Made by a program: the position numbers and the translations under genes. The notes under the pieces were generated by a model. It was not told the origin of the DNA. It ran no database searches and saw only the letters and a program-made list of their open reading frames with translations. Shown here in pieces: positions 33,431 through 45,321 of a DNA stretch of 64,000 nucleotides. The first letter of the stretch is position 1; every line of letters starts with the position of its first letter. Source of the stretch: Paralichthys olivaceus (taxonomy: Eukaryota > Chordata > Actinopteri > Pleuronectiformes > Paralichthyidae); the NCBI RefSeq assembly GCF_024713975.1, contig NC_091098.1, positions 27,275,316 to 27,339,315 of the forward strand, given 5' to 3'.

Positions 33431-34366
33431 ATATATTAATGTTGTCGTTTCTCTCGTGTGACAAATGTTCTTCTTGTAAACATTCGGACAGAAGCGTCTG
33501 CTCAATGCACTAAATGTAAACCGAGGTCAGACACTGGATCTCTTCTGCAGTTGATTTTGTCGTTGAGCCAAAATCTGGAGTGGAAAGGTTCCGACGAGTT
33601 TTAGAAATAAGTTAAAAACAAATGCTCGTGTCTGTTTCCGATGAAGTCCGAAGTGTATTTCACGGTTTCATACGAGTTTGCATCAAAACAATAAAAGTGT
33701 TTGTTCGACACAATCGGACAGAAACTGAAGCTGGTGAACGAGGCTGCAGAACAAGTTTAGATCCGTCCTGCGGTTCAGTGACTCCTTCTCTAATATTTTA
33801 CGTTAACAACATAATAATCTGTGGTCGGGCAGGTTTCCCACAAGAATGTAGAGTTACATTTATTTTATTTTCTTTTTTTGTACGGGGCCAAATCATTACA
33901 CACATTATTTGGGGATCACTTAACATAGAAGGAGGAGACCTTGAAATGATAGAGGAACCAACAATGATCAGAGAGAGAGAGAGAGAGAGAGTCGTCCACG
34001 TTTGAATTCTCCACTTCGTGAAACTCGACTGTGAATCTGTCGTTTTTGTGAAATGATGCAAACAAACGGATGATAACCACAACATATCATTAATAATAAT
34101 ATCATTAATATATCTAGTCATGATGTGACGACCTGTGGGAGACCTACGGGTACAACCTCACCAATGATTTTTCTTACTTTCATTCACTATTTAATAAGTA
34201 TTACATTTGCTGAGCGTTAGAATATTATTAACTGACATGTTTTCTACACTGTGTTATATATCATATATATTATTAAACCTACAACTACAAATTATATTTT
34301 ATAATAATGATTTAAAAAAAGAATTGGATTCTATTTTTGCATTTTTGGTTTTTCCAATTTTCTGAG

Positions 34367-34397
<31 letters not shown>
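34367..34397. repeat. C31 homopolymer
   Basis: Thirty-one consecutive C residues are followed by agggggctgcggcccccactttgaaaaatc-like sequence resembling a worn hAT-type transposon end. The minus strand G31 could form a G-quadruplex. Length may be affected by sequencing error. Confidence 0.85.
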
Positions 34398-34972
34398 AGG
34401 GGGCTGCGGCCCCCACTTTGAAAAATCATTGTTATAAACTACAGTATAATGATCGTATCAAAATAAAAGCGGAGAGATGTGAGTAACTTCCTCCACACTC
34501 AAAAGAAAGTGACCAGTGGAAGCAGGAAGTGCTCATGGGCGGAACAACGAGAGCTGACCAGGCTCACAGTATGGAAATGTTATTCCACTGTTGTTGTTAC
34601 TTGTATTATTCAAGGTGCACACTGGTCCACACCCACTCGTATGGAAAGCAGCACACAAATGTTCTGTTGGGGTTTCACAGGTGACGGTCAGAAATATAGA
34701 TAGAATCCATCATGTGACCAAACCTGACTGAGCTTCTCAAAAAACCAAAGTTTCGGTGAAACTTTTACTTAAATTTCAAAAACCCTCGTCAAACCCAAAC
34801 ATTCCTTTTTATCGTCTGTGACAAACACGCAGATTCACTTTTCAGCTCTTCGTGTCCTGACAAGCTTCACGAGGCTTTGTTTTTAGCCTCAGCGCTCTTT
34901 TCCAAGTAATCCCACTTTTGTAGGTCTCAGGACGACGGTATCACTACGTGTCAGAAACACAGATTCATGTTG

Positions 34973-35309
34973 TTAAAGGTCCAGTGAGTCAGATTCAGGT
35001 GAAAGTATTAGCAGAACTTTAACGTAGAATAATCCTCAAGATGTTTTCACTCGTTTGTTTCATCTGAATTATATGAATTTGTAGTTTTCTTTACCCCAGA
35101 AAAGACCCTTTATATTTAAATACTTTATATTTACATACATTATATTTAAATACTTTATATTTAAATACTTTATATTTACAAGGAGGGGACCCTCTCTACG
35201 GAGGCCGCCATTTTTTTTTACATTAGTCCAGACTGGGGGGAGGGGTGTTCCGCTGCAACATGACACTTCAACACTTGGTGTCACTAAATTCTTCGCACTG
35301 AACCTTTAA
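34973..35309. mobile_element. TTAA-flanked MITE (piggyBac-like, non-autonomous)
   Basis: The 337-bp element begins TTAAAGGTCCAGTG and ends CACTGAACCTTTAA, so its termini are inverted repeats matching at 13 of 14 positions, both ending in TTAA. The interior includes a tandem tatatttaaatactt block (about 35110-35180) and the segment ggaggccgccat, which I recognise as a repeat common in percomorph genomes. It has no coding capacity. Assignment to piggyBac rests on the TTAA ends only. Confidence 0.75.
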
Positions 35310-35655
35310 GATTTTCACACGTGACAAACAATTCCTGATAACTATGAATTATCGAAACTGAAATATTATAGAAATATTACAAAAAGTTGGAACACAACTC
35401 TGAAACCTCCTGACATTTGCAGGTGTCAACCACTTTAACCAAATAGCAGTTTCCCTTGTCTCATGAATCATTGATGTCTTGTGGACTTGCTCATGATGGA
35501 CGCACCCACAAATTAATATGACATCACTGACAAAAGAGTAGTGATTGATTGCACAACCACTTGTGTTTCTCCGTGTGCATCACTGATGTGGGCGCTCAGA
35601 TGGTGCAAGTGGATTTGTGGAATGTGTGTGAAATGTGTACAGCAGAGTATCAGGG

Positions 35656-36459
35656 ACACAGGTTATAGTCAGGGCCATCTTTAGACACAGGTTATAGTCA
35701 GGGCCATCTTTAGACACAGGTTATAGTCAGGGCCATCTTTAGACACAGGTTATAGTCAGGGCCATCTTTAGACACAGGTTATAGTCAGGTCCATCTTTAG
35801 ACACAGGTTATAGTCAGGGCCATCTTTAGACACAGGTTATAGTCAGGTCCATCTTTAGACACAGGTTATAGTCAGGTCCATCTTTAGACACAGGTTATAG
35901 TCAGGTCCATCTTTAGACACAGGTTATAGTCAGGGCCATCTTTAGACACAGGTTATAGTCAGGGCCATCTTTAGACACAGGTTATAGTCAGGTCCATCTT
36001 TAGACACAGGTTATAGTCAGGGCCATCTTTAGACACAGGTTATAGTCAGGTCCATCTTTAGACACAGGTTATAGTCAGGTCCATCTTTAGACACAGGTTA
36101 TAGTCAGGTCCATCTTTAGACACAGGTTATAGTCAGGGCCATCTTTAGACACAGGTTATAGTCAGGTCCATCTTTAGACACAGGTTATAGTCAGGGCCAT
36201 CTTTAGACACAGGTTATAGTCAGGTCCATCTTTAGACACAGGTTATAGTCAGGGCCATCTTTAGACACAGGTTATAGTCAGGGCCATCTTTAGACACAGG
36301 TTATAGTCAGGTCCATCTTTAGACACAGGTTATAGTCAGGGCCATCTTTAGACACAGGTTATAGTCAGGGCCATCTTTAGACACAGGTTATAGTCAGGTC
36401 CATCTTTAGACACAGGTTATAGTCAGGTCCATCTTTAGACACAGGTTATAGTCAGGGCC
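35656..36459. repeat. 29-bp satellite, 27.7 copies with no indels
   Basis: The unit is 29 bp, starting acacaggttatagtcag and ending ccatctttag. The array is 804 bp, exactly 27 units plus a 21-bp partial one. The only variation noticed is G or T at one position (gggcc/ggtcc), distributed irregularly along the array. It is intergenic, about 660 bp upstream of the IL-17-like gene start. Confidence 0.97.
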
Positions 36460-36999
36460 TCCTCTGTAGTTCTGCTGCTGTCGGAGACTCTCTCCAAACC
36501 GCAGCTCGGTTCAGTTTGAGATTTTCTCACAGTTAAAATCTAATTTTCCGTCACCATTGCTGCAGAGTTCTCACTCGTGGGTCTCTGTGAACTTCCGAAT
36601 ATCAACCTATGAATAGCGCCCCCTAGACAACATCTGCTTTTCTTCTATTTCTATTTCTTTTATTGTATAATATGTGTATGCTGGCAGATTGAAAACACAG
36701 TAAGAATCTCATCACGTGCTGTAAACTGTGTTTATCTGCTGTGTACCGACAATAAGCGTCTTGAATCTTGAATCTTTGTTCGAAGGGAGAAACTACATGA
36801 ATCTGTGCCCACACATTTTCTCACTCTACTGTGGAACTAAACTGTAGGTTTGCAATGGGAGGTTTTCTTTTACCTCAAATTAACTAAAACAGAGTGACAC
36901 ACACACACACACACACAGACTCAGGGTGATGTATTCTTGGCACTGCCTCTATTGTTTTCCCCACTAGGCAAATATTACATTGCGTCACAACCATGATGC

Positions 37000-37008
37000 A
37001 GAATAAAA
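37000..37008 (+). promoter_or_regulatory. Possible TATA-like box of the IL-17-like gene
   Basis: An AATAAAAAC-type AT-rich motif lies about 120 bp before the start codon and about 30 bp before a plausible transcription start. This is weak motif evidence only. Confidence 0.25.
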
Positions 37009-37120
37009 ACACAGGCAGAGAGGGAACCACCATCAGCTCTGCCAGAGAGGGAAACCCCAGCCAGACTCATTCACACAGCTTCTGTGCAGGATAACAGAAG
37101 CAGGACTTCTCCAGCTCAGC

Positions 37121-38271
37121 ATGAACTTCACAGCTCTTCTGGTGAGTACCACCAACGTCCTGCCGGTGATCCGGGAACAGAACCACGGTGCAGCCTTTTC
37201 CAATGTGACCAGTGTTAGCGGACGATACCTGTAAAAATAAGTCAAACAGCATTTCACGTTTCTGCCTCCAGAGAAGAATTACAGTGTGCACAAATGAACT
37301 TAACTTCATATTGATCATCATATATTGGATCCTCTCCCAACATATGAGTTTGAGCTTGTTAATCAAAATGATTCTTTCATTTGAGAGGTAATTTATATTG
37401 CATGATATCTTTTATTTGTTTCTCCTGACTCTAAGATATTTCCTTTGCATTTGTGTTTCTAGGTCTTGGTGTTTCTGATGGGGACGATGTGCAGCTCCTG
37501 TCCAGAGGACTGTTCCTCCGCTAAAGATTTCACTGAGCAATATTTCAAACATGTGTCGCCCCTGCAGGACATCTCCATGGCTCCCTGGGACCTCGTGTGA
37601 GTAGACGACCACTCCTCACTTTGTTTAAGCTTCACCGAACAAGCAGAGACGGAAGCTCGAGCTTTGAAAAGATGTTTATAATCCACTTAATAAACACAAT
37701 TTGCAGATCACGCAGCAACAGAGCAGAGATACAGAAAAAAAACATGTTTAAATGAGAAAAGAGTAAAAACCAGATAGAACAGAATGAAATGATCAGAGGA
37801 GGATGAGTTTGCCTGACAGAGAGGGGGCGCTCTAACAGAAAAGGCCCGACCACCTCTGGTCCTCAGGACAGTGGAAGAGCGAGCAGGACCGTCACTGAGG
37901 ACCTCAGGTTGCATCAGGAACATTTCAGGAACATTTCAGGAACATGTCAGGAACACGTCTGCATTTCAGTGCACGTGAGCTGAAAGCCACAACTTTCTTT
38001 GATTTAAATGGTCTCAAATCATTTCTCACCCTTCTCCCTCACTGGTAATCGATGTGTTCCTCTCTTTTCTTGCAGACCTGATTATCAAAAAGATCGACGG
38101 CCTCCTTCCATTCTCAAGGCCGTGTGCCGCGGCTGCAACCATACAGACATGATCGCCAAACCCATCCACGTCCAGATCTCAGTCTACCAGACGATGAGGT
38201 CGAACGGAGTTGAAGAGTTGTGCCGGTGTCCCTTCCAGGTGGCGGTCGGCTGCACGTGTGTCAAGCAGTGA
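37121..38271 (+). CDS. Interleukin-17 family cytokine (compact, subtype unresolved), complete
   Basis: The gene encodes a secreted cystine-knot cytokine of the IL-17 family, which drives epithelial and mucosal inflammatory responses through IL-17 receptors. Exons are 37121-37141, 37463-37596 and 38076-38271, giving 351 bp and 116 aa. Residues 1 to about 18 are a hydrophobic signal peptide (MNFTALLVLVFLMG). The family core is present in order: SMAPWDL (46-52), DRRPPSILKAVCRGC (58-72), KPIHVQISV (80-88) and VAVGCTCV (107-114). Cysteines at 69, 72, 101, 103, 111 and 113 fit the knot pattern, and there are three more at 17, 20 and 24. At 116 aa it is shorter than typical IL-17A/F (about 150-160). 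A tiny first exon ending inside the signal peptide fits IL-17A/F-type genes. Whether it is IL-17A/F, C or the fish-specific IL-17N needs a tree. AATAAA lies at 38854. Confidence 0.85.
37795..37960. repeat. Dispersed-repeat remnant in IL-17-like intron 2
   Basis: The sequence gggggcgctctaacagaaaaggccc through gcaggaccgtc resembles the LINE-associated blocks common in teleosts. It is followed by four copies of a 10-bp caggaacatt/caggaacatg unit that recurs as a longer array at 59.5 kb. Confidence 0.45.
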
Positions 38272-39430
38272 CGAGCACAGGACATCAGGACGACAGTCTC
38301 TGGTGTAGTTCATGTATCTGGAGTATCAAGGCACATGGTTAGTTGAAAAATGTTTTGGATAATATGAATATATGATGTGCATTTTCTTTTGGGTGACAGT
38401 TCAAATGTAATAACGTTCAATATTCTTTCATGAATCAACTGTGACATGTTTTTGAACATGTGAGGAATATATATACACACATATATATATATATATATAT
38501 CTTTTAATTTTGTTAGAAGGAATTCAGGTTTGTGGAGGAAAACCCCTGAGGCACTTTGAAGGCTGTGGTGTGCAGGGTGTGAATGTCACACATTCGTTAC
38601 ACGTATGATGTAATCTGCACTAACAGTTTAACACTTTCTCAATATTTGTGTTCAATACAAATGTGAAAATTACTTTCTTTGTATTTTTTGCTTCTAAAAG
38701 AAGCGAGTGTCATTAATCAGTTGGGGGTTAAAGCTTCTCTGTTTCTATGGTTGTAAATGTTTTTAAAGTCAGTGGAAATGTTACTTTGATCAAAATTAGC
38801 ATTTTCACTGCGTTCTGTCGTTTTATTGACCAAACCATCAATCAGTGATTGAAAATAAAAAGTGACATGTTGATGAAGTGTTTTTGTTGTTTGGTTTAAT
38901 TATGACGCACACGCAACCACACACACCCAATCAGGAAATTAAATTTAAAATGGTCATTCATTCATTCTTTAATTTGTATTGATATTGAACATGTAAATAA
39001 AAAAAAGAGAAATTATATAAACAAGTGAAAGAATAAAGGAAAAAAACGATCATTTTCAAACTGTACGCAGTTTTTAATCTCACCCCTCCTCCATGAGTCG
39101 TTCATTAATAATTATCTGGTGCTTGATCAGCTTCATCTATAAATATACTGTTAGATGTTCAGCGCCCTCCCATGATTCAGTGCTGTGTAAACAAAGTTCA
39201 CTTGTGTCGGTTTGTGTGGTGACGCACGTTCAGGTCTGATTTGTCAATGTGATGAAATCCTCCGCTACGTGCCAGAGCAGGTTGAAGTTGAAGCGAGGAC
39301 ACACTTTCTCTCTGACAGATCAATTAATCAATCAATGGATTAAATTTACACGGTATCACAACAAACTGTCGTCTCAGGGTAAAAGTCCAAGATCTTAAAA
39401 AAGACAAAATCCCTAAAACCCTTATTTCAT
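38272..39430. other. IL-17-like 3'UTR and following intergenic DNA
   Basis: The 3'UTR probably runs to about 38875, after AATAAA at 38854-38859. It contains a (TA)n at about 38468-38500. Beyond it is AT-rich sequence with no gene seen. Confidence 0.65.
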
Positions 39431-39439
39431 TCTGATTGG

Positions 39440-42400
39440 ACACTTGGAAAAATGCGTTCCGCACTGAGCAAGCATGAGCAACAGCGGGGAGGAAAAACTC
39501 CGAGGTGGAAGAATCCTCCAGCAGAACCGGGCTCGGTGTGGACGGCCTCTGCCAGGACCGGTTGGGGTGATGGGAACAAAAGGAAATAAAGGGGGGGTGG
39601 AGTCACAATCTCAGGTCATGTGCTTGAATCCAGAATCTCCACGTGGACGTTGGCGTGGTCTTCCAAGGGCGCATTGGTCCCCCCGGGCTCTCCGGCCTCC
39701 CTCATGGTCCAACATGTGCAGCAGGTGGACCCATGGCTCCAGAGGTGAGAGGTCCTCAGGTGAGAGTGCTGGTGGCTACGTGACCCTCCATGTCGGCGAC
39801 CTCCACTAGGTCCATCCCTCATCAGGACCCGAGCCAGGACGGGCTCCGGAGAGCCGCACAGCATGGACCAAGGAGGGGAGGAGAAGACCCAAGGAGGGGA
39901 GGAGAAGACCCAAGGAGTTAGAGACATGTAATAAGATATAACAAAATAAACCAGGCAGAGAGAGAAGAGAGAAGGTGCTGGTGCCTGATGGGTAATCCCC
40001 CAGCAGTGTAGGCCTATAGCAGCATAGCTATGGATGACTATGCTTCAGGGTTGAGCTAAAAGCTTTATCAGAAAGGAAGGTTTTAAGTCTAGCCTTAAAT
40101 GTAGAGACTGTGTCTGCCTCCCTCACTGAGAGTGGGAGCTGGTTCCACAGGAGAGGAGCTTGGTGACTAAAAGTTCTACCACCCATTCTACTCTCAGTAA
40201 CTCTAGGCACTACAAGGAGTCCAGAGGTCAGGGAGCGAAGTGCTCTGTGGGGCAGTCAGGGGTTAAGAGCTCTTTAATGTAGGATGGGGCCTGATTGTTC
40301 AGGGCCTTGTAGGTCAGTAGGAGGATTCTGAAATCTATCCTCTGTTGAACAGAGAGCCAGTGAAGTGAAGCTGAGACAGGAGTAATGTGATCCTGTCTTC
40401 TGGTTCCTGTCAGTGCTCGTGCAGCAGCGTTCTGCACTAGCTGAAGGGATCTTGATCCTGATAACACAGTCGTCTAGCCTCGACGTAATAAAGTCATGAA
40501 TCAGTTTTTCAGAATAATGTTTTGACAGGATGTGTCTGATTCTCTTGATATTACGCAGATGAGAGAAAGCTGTTCTGGAAGTTTGACTCATGTGTTTGGT
40601 AAGTGACAGATCTTCATCAATGATAACTCCTCGGTTCTTCACAGTGGAGTTCAGAACCAGACGGATATCATCCAGGTTCACCGACTGGTTAGACAGAGTT
40701 TCTGTGAGATGCCTAGGACTCAGGATTATGACCTCAGTTTTGTCTGTGTTTAACAATAAGGAATTCTGGGTCATCCAAAGACTCGGTGATGTCTTTAAGA
40801 CGGTTTTGAAATCGAATTAAATGGTTCAGTTCGTCTGGTTTCGTAGATAAATATGAGTGGGTGTCATCTGCATAGCAGTGAAAGAGAATGTTATGTTTTC
40901 TCATAATATTGCCGAATGGTAACATGTATAAATTAAAGAGTATTGGACCAAGAACCGAACCTTGTGGAACTCCATGATTAACTTTAGTGTATGATGAGTA
41001 TTCATCATTAGCGCTAACAAAGTGGAATCTATTTGGTAAATAAGAACTGAACCAGCTTAATGCTGTCCCTCCAATCCCAACCTCCTGCTCTAATCTGAGA
41101 AGGACAATGTTCTGGTCAATCTAACATGAGCAGCATGGAGACAAGACCCTGGTCAGAGGCTGGGAGAATATCATATGAAAGTTTTAAAAGTGCTGACTCT
41201 GTACTGTGGTGCATTCTAAATCCAGACTGATCGGCCTCCTGCAGGTCATTTCTCTGGAGGTGATCGAGCAGCTGATTTACAACGAAATTCTAGGAACGCC
41301 TCTTTAAAGAGCTGAGTGGGGGATGGGGTCCAGCAAGCAGGTAGAAGTTTTAGAGGATGAGACTACAGAAGATGTGAAAGGGTGATCTGGGAGAACTGAT
41401 CTAACGTGAGTCTGGGTCGACACTTGTTTCATAGTTGACAGTTTGTGAGTGTTTGGGGAGTAAAGGTGAATTTTCTCTCTGCTAGTTTCAGTTTTATCAG
41501 TGAAGAAGTGAATAAAATCATTGCTGCTCAGTGACAATGGGATTGTTGGTTCAATAGAGCTGTGGCTCTTGGTCAGCCTGGCTACAGTGCTGAAGAGAAA
41601 CCTGGGGTTGTTCTTATTGTCCTCTATTAGTCTGGAGTAACATGAGGTTCTGGCACGTTGAAGAGCATGTTTATACACTTCAAGGCTACTCCTCCAGGAA
41701 GTAAGATTAACTTCAGAGCAGGCGGAGCGCCACTTCCTCTCTAACCTCCGTGTTGCCTGTTTTAGGGTCTGAGTTTCCGAAGTAAACCACAGAGTGAACC
41801 TCCTCTGACGAATTAACTTCTTTTTCAGAGGAGCAGTACTATCAGGGACAGTTTGAAGTCCTGAGGTTGTACTATCCACTAAGTTATCGAGTTCTGCGGG
41901 AGCGAGGTTGATTATCGTTCGTATAGGATGATTAAATAATCAGGTTTATGTTGTTTGAGGGTGGGAAAGACAAAGGGTGAGGCTTTCAAACGATGTGAAA
42001 CGTTCTGTAACTCGAGGGGTGATTGTAAGGTAAGAGTTGTATATTGCTGCTACCCCTCCACCTCTACCTGTACTTCAGGGAATATGTGTGTTACTGTGGG
42101 TTGCAGGTGTAGCTTCACTGAGGATCACAGATTCATCCAGTTGGAGCCAGGATTCTGTTCTACAGAATAAATCTAATTAGTGATCACTAATCATTGATCA
42201 GTAGAGACTTGGACCTGAGTGATCTGACGTTTAGTAAGCCACATCTAATTTTCCTATGTTTAGATTCTGTGACATGGGTTGTGTTGATTTTGACCAGGTT
42301 ACTGTGGACTGCTCTTCTCCTTCCTGTCTGTCTAATGGGGACATTATGAGTTTTGGGGGCAGACGCAGTGTTTATCATAGATGTAGGTGACTGATCCAGA

Positions 42401-42560
42401 AGTGCAGAGAAGTGTCTGCAACTCAGCTGCCTGGTCTCGACTCCGAATTGTCTAGTGAAATAAGTTATAATATTTCTAGCCCCAAGAGAGGCTCCATTAC
42501 ACCATCTCTCCTCATGAGACCAGGCTTTCCCCAGAACCTCCTGCATCGCCCACAGTACTT
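39440..42560 (-). mobile_element. Decayed L2-type non-LTR retrotransposon (LINE)
   Basis: Protein fragments lie in order on the minus strand. At 42546-42187 the start of the endonuclease appears (RCGLLNVRSLRSKSLLIND). At 41879-41304 is the spacer before reverse transcriptase (RRLERKWR, YKHALQRARTSCYSRLI). Around 40980-40734 are the RT motifs GVPQGSVLGPILFNLY and the catalytic YADD. Then SLLLNTDKTEVIILSP (40774-40670), LQLVQNAAARALT with ITPVSASLHWLSV (40467-40228) and the C-terminus PLLWNQLPLSVREADT (40160). Most of the endonuclease and the front of the RT are deleted, and frameshifts and stops break the rest, so it is inactive. The 3' side shares blocks with the copy at 33.0 kb. The L2/Maui assignment rests on these motifs. 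Confidence 0.85.
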
Positions 42561-43660
42561 ATATTACTTATTACCATAGTTCAGATCAAGCTTACAAACG
42601 TCACAGGAGGCATACAAGTGCACGGCCACCTCAGCAATTATGAAAAGTATAACAAGCATCCCCCGCCATTCCTCTGGGAGCGGTCCCTCTGGGAGCGGTC
42701 CCTCTGGGTGCGATCCCTCTGGGTGCGATCCCTCTGGGAGCGGTCCCTCTGGGTGCGATCCCTCTGGAGGTTCTCAGACATGCGGTCGTCAATGCATCAT
42801 GTTTCACTCCATGTCCGGCGAGTTGCTTCTCCTTCTCTGGAGGAGCGCAGGAGCTGGAGAAGAAGTTAGAGTGGAAATGCACATCCAGACTGAACCTGCA
42901 ATTTATGCAGAACTTTAAGGCTAAAGCTATCAATGATATATTTATGCATGTTAGTGAGTAATGAAATCAACCAAACAGCAGATTACTGAAGTCCTGCATA
43001 AAACACAAACTACTAAAAACTTCAAATCAGCATTGAATCCTGCAGCTAACATGTCAACACTACTACAAGAGAACTGCAATCTCTGAGACTGATTCTTAGT
43101 TCACGCTCAGATGACTCTTAGCTGAAGGAATGCAGAGATACTGCATCTGACTTTGCAGACGACACAAGATTTGTCAAACACTGATTTCAGTCTGGTCGTA
43201 AAGGACGATCTGATCGAAGTCCAAACAGAGGAATAGTAATCACATGGTTACAATGAATAATAATGAGAAAAATCACAACATGAATAGATCGAGAAATCCT
43301 CAGAAACACGCTGCGGTGTTAAAGTAATGAAGCGTTAACTGATCAACAATATATGAATCCTCGTGACATTTCATGTAAACAGGATCAAAATGCTCAAAGT
43401 GATGGAGAGCAGCTCTGTCCACAGATGTCCTGTTTGCTCTGGACACACACGTCCTCTCCGGATCTCAAGGATCCACATTCTGTACCTGCTCACATTCAGA
43501 AACCCTGCAGCTGCTGCAGCAGCTGTGAAACTGAGGAGAGAACCGACAAGTCAGCACACGTATGTTGAGAGTGTGAGTGGGAGGGCCCTCAAGCGTGTGG
43601 GCCTGTTTACAGGAATCTGTGAAGTGTGGTGATGTCATAATCAGCAACCTCCCCCGCCAT
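42561..43660. other. Intergenic DNA between LINE and satellite
   Basis: The stretch contains a short 15-bp satellite at 42668-42770 and otherwise AT-rich sequence with no supported gene. Confidence 0.65.
42668..42770. repeat. 15-bp satellite, short array (about 7 units)
   Basis: The units read ccctctgggagcggt or ccctctgggtgcgat. The array is preceded by cccccgccattcctctggg, nearly the same leader as the larger array at 43.66 kb. Confidence 0.92.
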
Positions 43661-44045
43661 CCTTCTGGAAGTGATCCCTCTGGAAGTGATCCCTCTGGAA
43701 GTGATCCCTCTGGAAGTGATCCCTCTGGAAGTGATTCCTCTGGAAGTGATCCCTCTGGAAGTGATCCCTCTGGAAGTGATCCCTCTGGAAGTGATTCCTC
43801 TGGAAGTGATCCCTCTGGAAGTGATCCCTCTGGAAGTGATCCCTCTGGAAGTGATCCCTCTAGAAGTGATTCCTCTGGAAGTGATCCCTCTGGAAGTGAT
43901 TCCTCTGGAAGTGATCCCTCTGGAAGTGATCCCTCTGGAAGTGATCCCTCTGGAAGTGATTCCTCTGGAAGTGATCCCTCTGGAAGTGATCCCTCTGGAA
44001 GTGATCCCTCTGGAAGTGATCCCTCTGGGAGCCATTCCTCTCGGG
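43661..44045. repeat. 15-bp satellite, long array (about 25 units)
   Basis: The unit is ccctctggaagtgat with occasional C-to-T change (gattcctctgg) and one tctagaag variant. There are no length changes. Because 15 is divisible by three, all frames are open (GSDPS, RGITS and LEVIP repeats); this is not evidence of a gene. Confidence 0.96.
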
Positions 44046-44935
44046 TGACCTGTCTGTCCTGAGACAGCTATAACACAGATCGTGGCAGCGGCAGCTCGTC
44101 GAGACGCTTCTGGTGGCAACAGAACTGCCACTGATTTGGAAACGCAGCCGTCACAGCTGCCATATTGTTGGTAATTGTGTTTTTTGGACTGCATTCAAAA
44201 ATTCAGTGATATTACTGTTGGATACGTGGAGGCTGTGTTACATCTGCTGTCAGAAAACTTTTGCGGACATCAATATTACTAATTGCACTGTAACACTTCA
44301 CCGCACTACCATCTGTACATTCCGATATTCCCATATGTTTATTTATATTCATATCTTTCAGAATCAGAATCAGAATCAGAATTCTTTTATTTGCCAGGTA
44401 TGTTTGCACATACAGGAAATTGCCTTGGTGTCATTGGTGCACTACTTATGTACATAAAACAACAATATATAAGAAATTGAATAAAATAAAATAAAATAGA
44501 ATAAAATAAAATAAAATAAAATAAAATAAAATAAAATAAAGTATATACATATATACAGTAACAGAGTACTTTATCTGATTCAGTGTCTTTTTCTGCAGAA
44601 ATATCTTTTTCTGCAAATCAGATAGTTTTTTTTTATGTACTGTTAGTTTCCATTTATCAGCAAAACGAGTAGAAAATGTCCGTCACTTGTGTTCGGTCTC
44701 GCAGCTTGAGGTCTCACGGTGTTGGCCTGTTGTCAGTCACACTTGTCAGTTGAATCAGATTAGTCAGAACTTTATTGGTCTCTTAATTTAAATTCCAGAA
44801 GCATTACGAGACGATGAAAAGAAATAATAAAAAGAAAGATGTAAAAACACGGTGATGTAACCAGTTTCTGATGCCAAGAGGAATGTCGTCTTTCTGTGGA
44901 ATCATTTTTATCCAGGCGACATTTTCAGATTGTTG
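44046..44935. other. Intergenic DNA with a LINE-tail-like repeat
   Basis: At 44360-44460 the sequence cagaatcagaatcagaatca followed by ttttatttgccaggtatgtttgcacatac matches a common teleost dispersed repeat (LINE 3' end in antisense). It is followed by (AATAA)n-rich aaataaaat repeats at 44478-44540. No gene was seen. Confidence 0.6.
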
Positions 44936-44941
44936 TTACAT

Positions 44942-44984
<43 letters not shown>

Positions 44985-45043
44985 GCTCTTCTCTCTCTCT
45001 CTTCTCTCTCTCTCTTCTCTCTCTCTCTCTTCTCTCTCGCTCT

Positions 45044-45079
<36 letters not shown>

Positions 45080-45084
45080 CTCTC

Positions 45085-45144
<60 letters not shown>

Positions 45145-45283
45145 GCTCTTCTCTCTCTCTCTCTCTCTCGCTCTTCTCTCTCTCGCTCTTCTCTCTCTCG
45201 CTCTTCTCTCTCTCTCTTCTCTCTCTCTCTTCTCTCTCTCTCTCGCTCTTCTCTCTCTCTCTCTCGCTCTTCTCTCTCTCTCT

Positions 45284-45321
<38 letters not shown>

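Noticed and set aside
35656-36459. CRISPR-like array of 29-bp repeats
   Set aside because: Repeats are directly contiguous with no unique spacers, no cas genes are present, and the genome is a vertebrate's. It is a satellite.
39474-42546. Separate small protein-coding genes on either strand
   Set aside because: Minus-strand frames are pieces of one decayed LINE, and plus-strand frames are their antisense shadows.
43577-44194. Open frames of GSDPS and RGITS repeats (161 and 195 codons)
   Set aside because: They are produced by the 15-bp satellite, whose length is a multiple of three. They have no start context, splice signals or homology.
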